From: Desulfosporosinus sp.
Lineage (GTDB): Bacteria; Bacillota; Desulfitobacteriia; Desulfitobacteriales; Desulfitobacteriaceae
DNA: 7,090 bases
Reading direction: 5' to 3'
Assembly: GCA_003132105.1 (NCBI GenBank)
Contig: PKWS01000415.1
Span: 1,668 to 8,757 of the forward strand
Shown: in pieces, positions 6,465 through 7,090 of the stretch
Position numbering within the stretch: position 1 is the first letter of the stretch
Layout: each line of letters starts with the position of its first letter
Position numbers and translations under genes: made by a program
The notes under the pieces: generated by a model
Told to the model about the DNA's origin: nothing
Seen by the model: only the letters and a program-made list of their open reading frames with translations
The model's database searches: none

Positions 6465-6980
6465 ATGTTGAAGCAGACTCAAGTTCATAAATCAACCAAA
6501 AAGCCCTTGATAGTAGCAGGTATGTTATTGTCTTTAGCCATAATTGGAGTAGGTGGTTGTGGTACAACAAACACAACTGCTACCCCTTCTGCCTCTGGAA
6601 CTGCTCAAAGAACAGCTCAAAATCCCGCACAAAAAGCCGCTATGGAGATAAGTCGTCTGCAAAGAGACCCACAAAACGCCTTGACCAGCGACCAAAAAAC
6701 TAAGATTAAACCTATTTTACAGGAATTGATTAGTACACCTAATCCAAGTACAGCTATTTTACAACAAAAAGCTGACGCAATTAACGCTGTTCTTACCGAC
6801 CTACAAAAAACCTTTTTAGCCGCACCGAGAACACCCAATGGAAATAAACCGAACACAAATGGCTCGAGTGGAAACTCAGCTAATGGAAATAACCCCCAAG
6901 GAGGAACCGGTGGCAAACAGGCTGGGAGCGCCCCGAAACCTCAGGATATGTATCAACGGGTATTAGACTCTTTAAAATAA
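6465..6980 (+). CDS. Predicted small lipoprotein with two LTxxQ motifs (Spy/CpxP-like), next to the efflux operon
   Basis: I do not recognise a named family for this 171-residue protein. It has a basic N-terminus, a hydrophobic segment (about 14-30) and a lipobox VGGC with Cys32, so a lipid-anchored protein on the outer membrane face is predicted. A Thr/Ser/Ala linker (33-55) leads to a charged helical region (about 56-118). That region contains LTSDQ (73-77) and LTDLQ (110-114), two LTxxQ motifs like those that mark Spy/CpxP envelope proteins, though here only 37 residues apart. A low-complexity Asn/Gly/Pro-rich tail (about 122-160) precedes a short final helix (161-171). AAGGAGG sits 10 bases before the ATG, so expression should be good. 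The 268-bp AT-rich gap after the permease suggests its own promoter; I saw TAAAAT at 6416-6421 but no matching -35. A chaperone, sensor or adaptor partner of the efflux pump is inference only. Confidence 0.8.
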   Translation: MLKQTQVHKSTKKPLIVAGMLLSLAIIGVGGCGTTNTTATPSASGTAQRTAQNPAQKAAMEISRLQRDPQNALTSDQKTKIKPILQELISTPNPSTAILQQKADAINAVLTDLQKTFLAAPRTPNGNKPNTNGSSGNSANGNNPQGGTGGKQAGSAPKPQDMYQRVLDSLK

Positions 6981-7043
6981 GTTTGAGTGTTTAATAACGA
7001 CTCTATTTTAATGGTTCATTCAAGACGAATATATACAATCTTT

Positions 7044-7075
7044 ATGCCAAGCAACATGGCATCTCCCTAGAGATA
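7044..7075. repeat. Two adjacent short inverted repeats near the right edge
   Basis: ATGCCA (7044-7049) and TGGCAT (7057-7062) pair around 7 bases. ATCTC (7061-7065) and GAGAT (7070-7074) pair around 4 bases and share two bases with the first. Neither has a T-run directly after it. They may belong to the regulatory region or end of a gene beyond the window. Confidence 0.35.
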
Positions 7076-7090
7076 CCCGGCAAAATAGTC

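Noticed and set aside
6981..7010. Terminator after the lipoprotein gene (GAGT...ACTC followed by TATTTTA)
   Set aside because: The stem is only four pairs plus two across a bulge, too weak to call without a folding-energy calculation.

Overview
The window suggests a low-to-moderate GC Firmicute of the Clostridia/Peptococcales kind, for example a Desulfosporosinus- or Desulfitobacterium-like anaerobe. This is an inference from strong AGGAGG-type ribosome sites, AT-rich spacers, a sigma-54 activator paired with an acyl-CoA gene, and MacAB genes of the Gram-positive (YknXYZ-like) type with no TolC gene beside them. No ribosomal or other marker gene is present to prove it.

Left part, minus strand (1-2344): the N-terminal 130 codons of a crotonase-family enoyl-CoA hydratase run off the left edge. 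About 430 bp upstream on the same strand lies a complete PAS / AAA+ / Fis-type sigma-54 enhancer-binding protein. The gap between them holds a plausible -24/-12 promoter (487-502), a good Shine-Dalgarno (398-404) and a striking 30-bp concentric dyad (709-738). The dyad could be the regulator's terminator, an upstream activator site, or both. The simplest reading is that the regulator senses a signal through PAS and switches on an acyl-CoA operon that starts with the crotonase gene. The regulator itself has a good sigma-A-type promoter (2315-2344).

Middle, plus strand (2712-6196): a three-gene efflux operon reads away from the regulator. It encodes a membrane-anchored MacA/YknX-type adaptor, a MacB/LolD-type ABC ATPase (15 bp downstream) and a MacB-type FtsX-fold permease (overlapping by one base, TAATG). 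ATPase and permease are separate proteins, unlike Gram-negative MacB where they are fused. The adaptor has a 21-bp in-frame tandem repeat, a low-complexity hairpin tip and a Gly-rich tail.

Right part (6197-7090): after a 268-bp AT-rich spacer comes a 171-residue predicted lipoprotein. It carries two LTxxQ motifs, recalling Spy/CpxP-type envelope chaperones or sensors, and a disordered Gly/Asn-rich tail like the adaptor's. It may be a partner of the efflux system. The last 110 bp hold two short inverted repeats and no convincing gene.

Most of the window is conventional. The points most worth following are the lipoprotein next to macAB, the unusual adaptor inserts, and the sigma-54 promoter/dyad arrangement.
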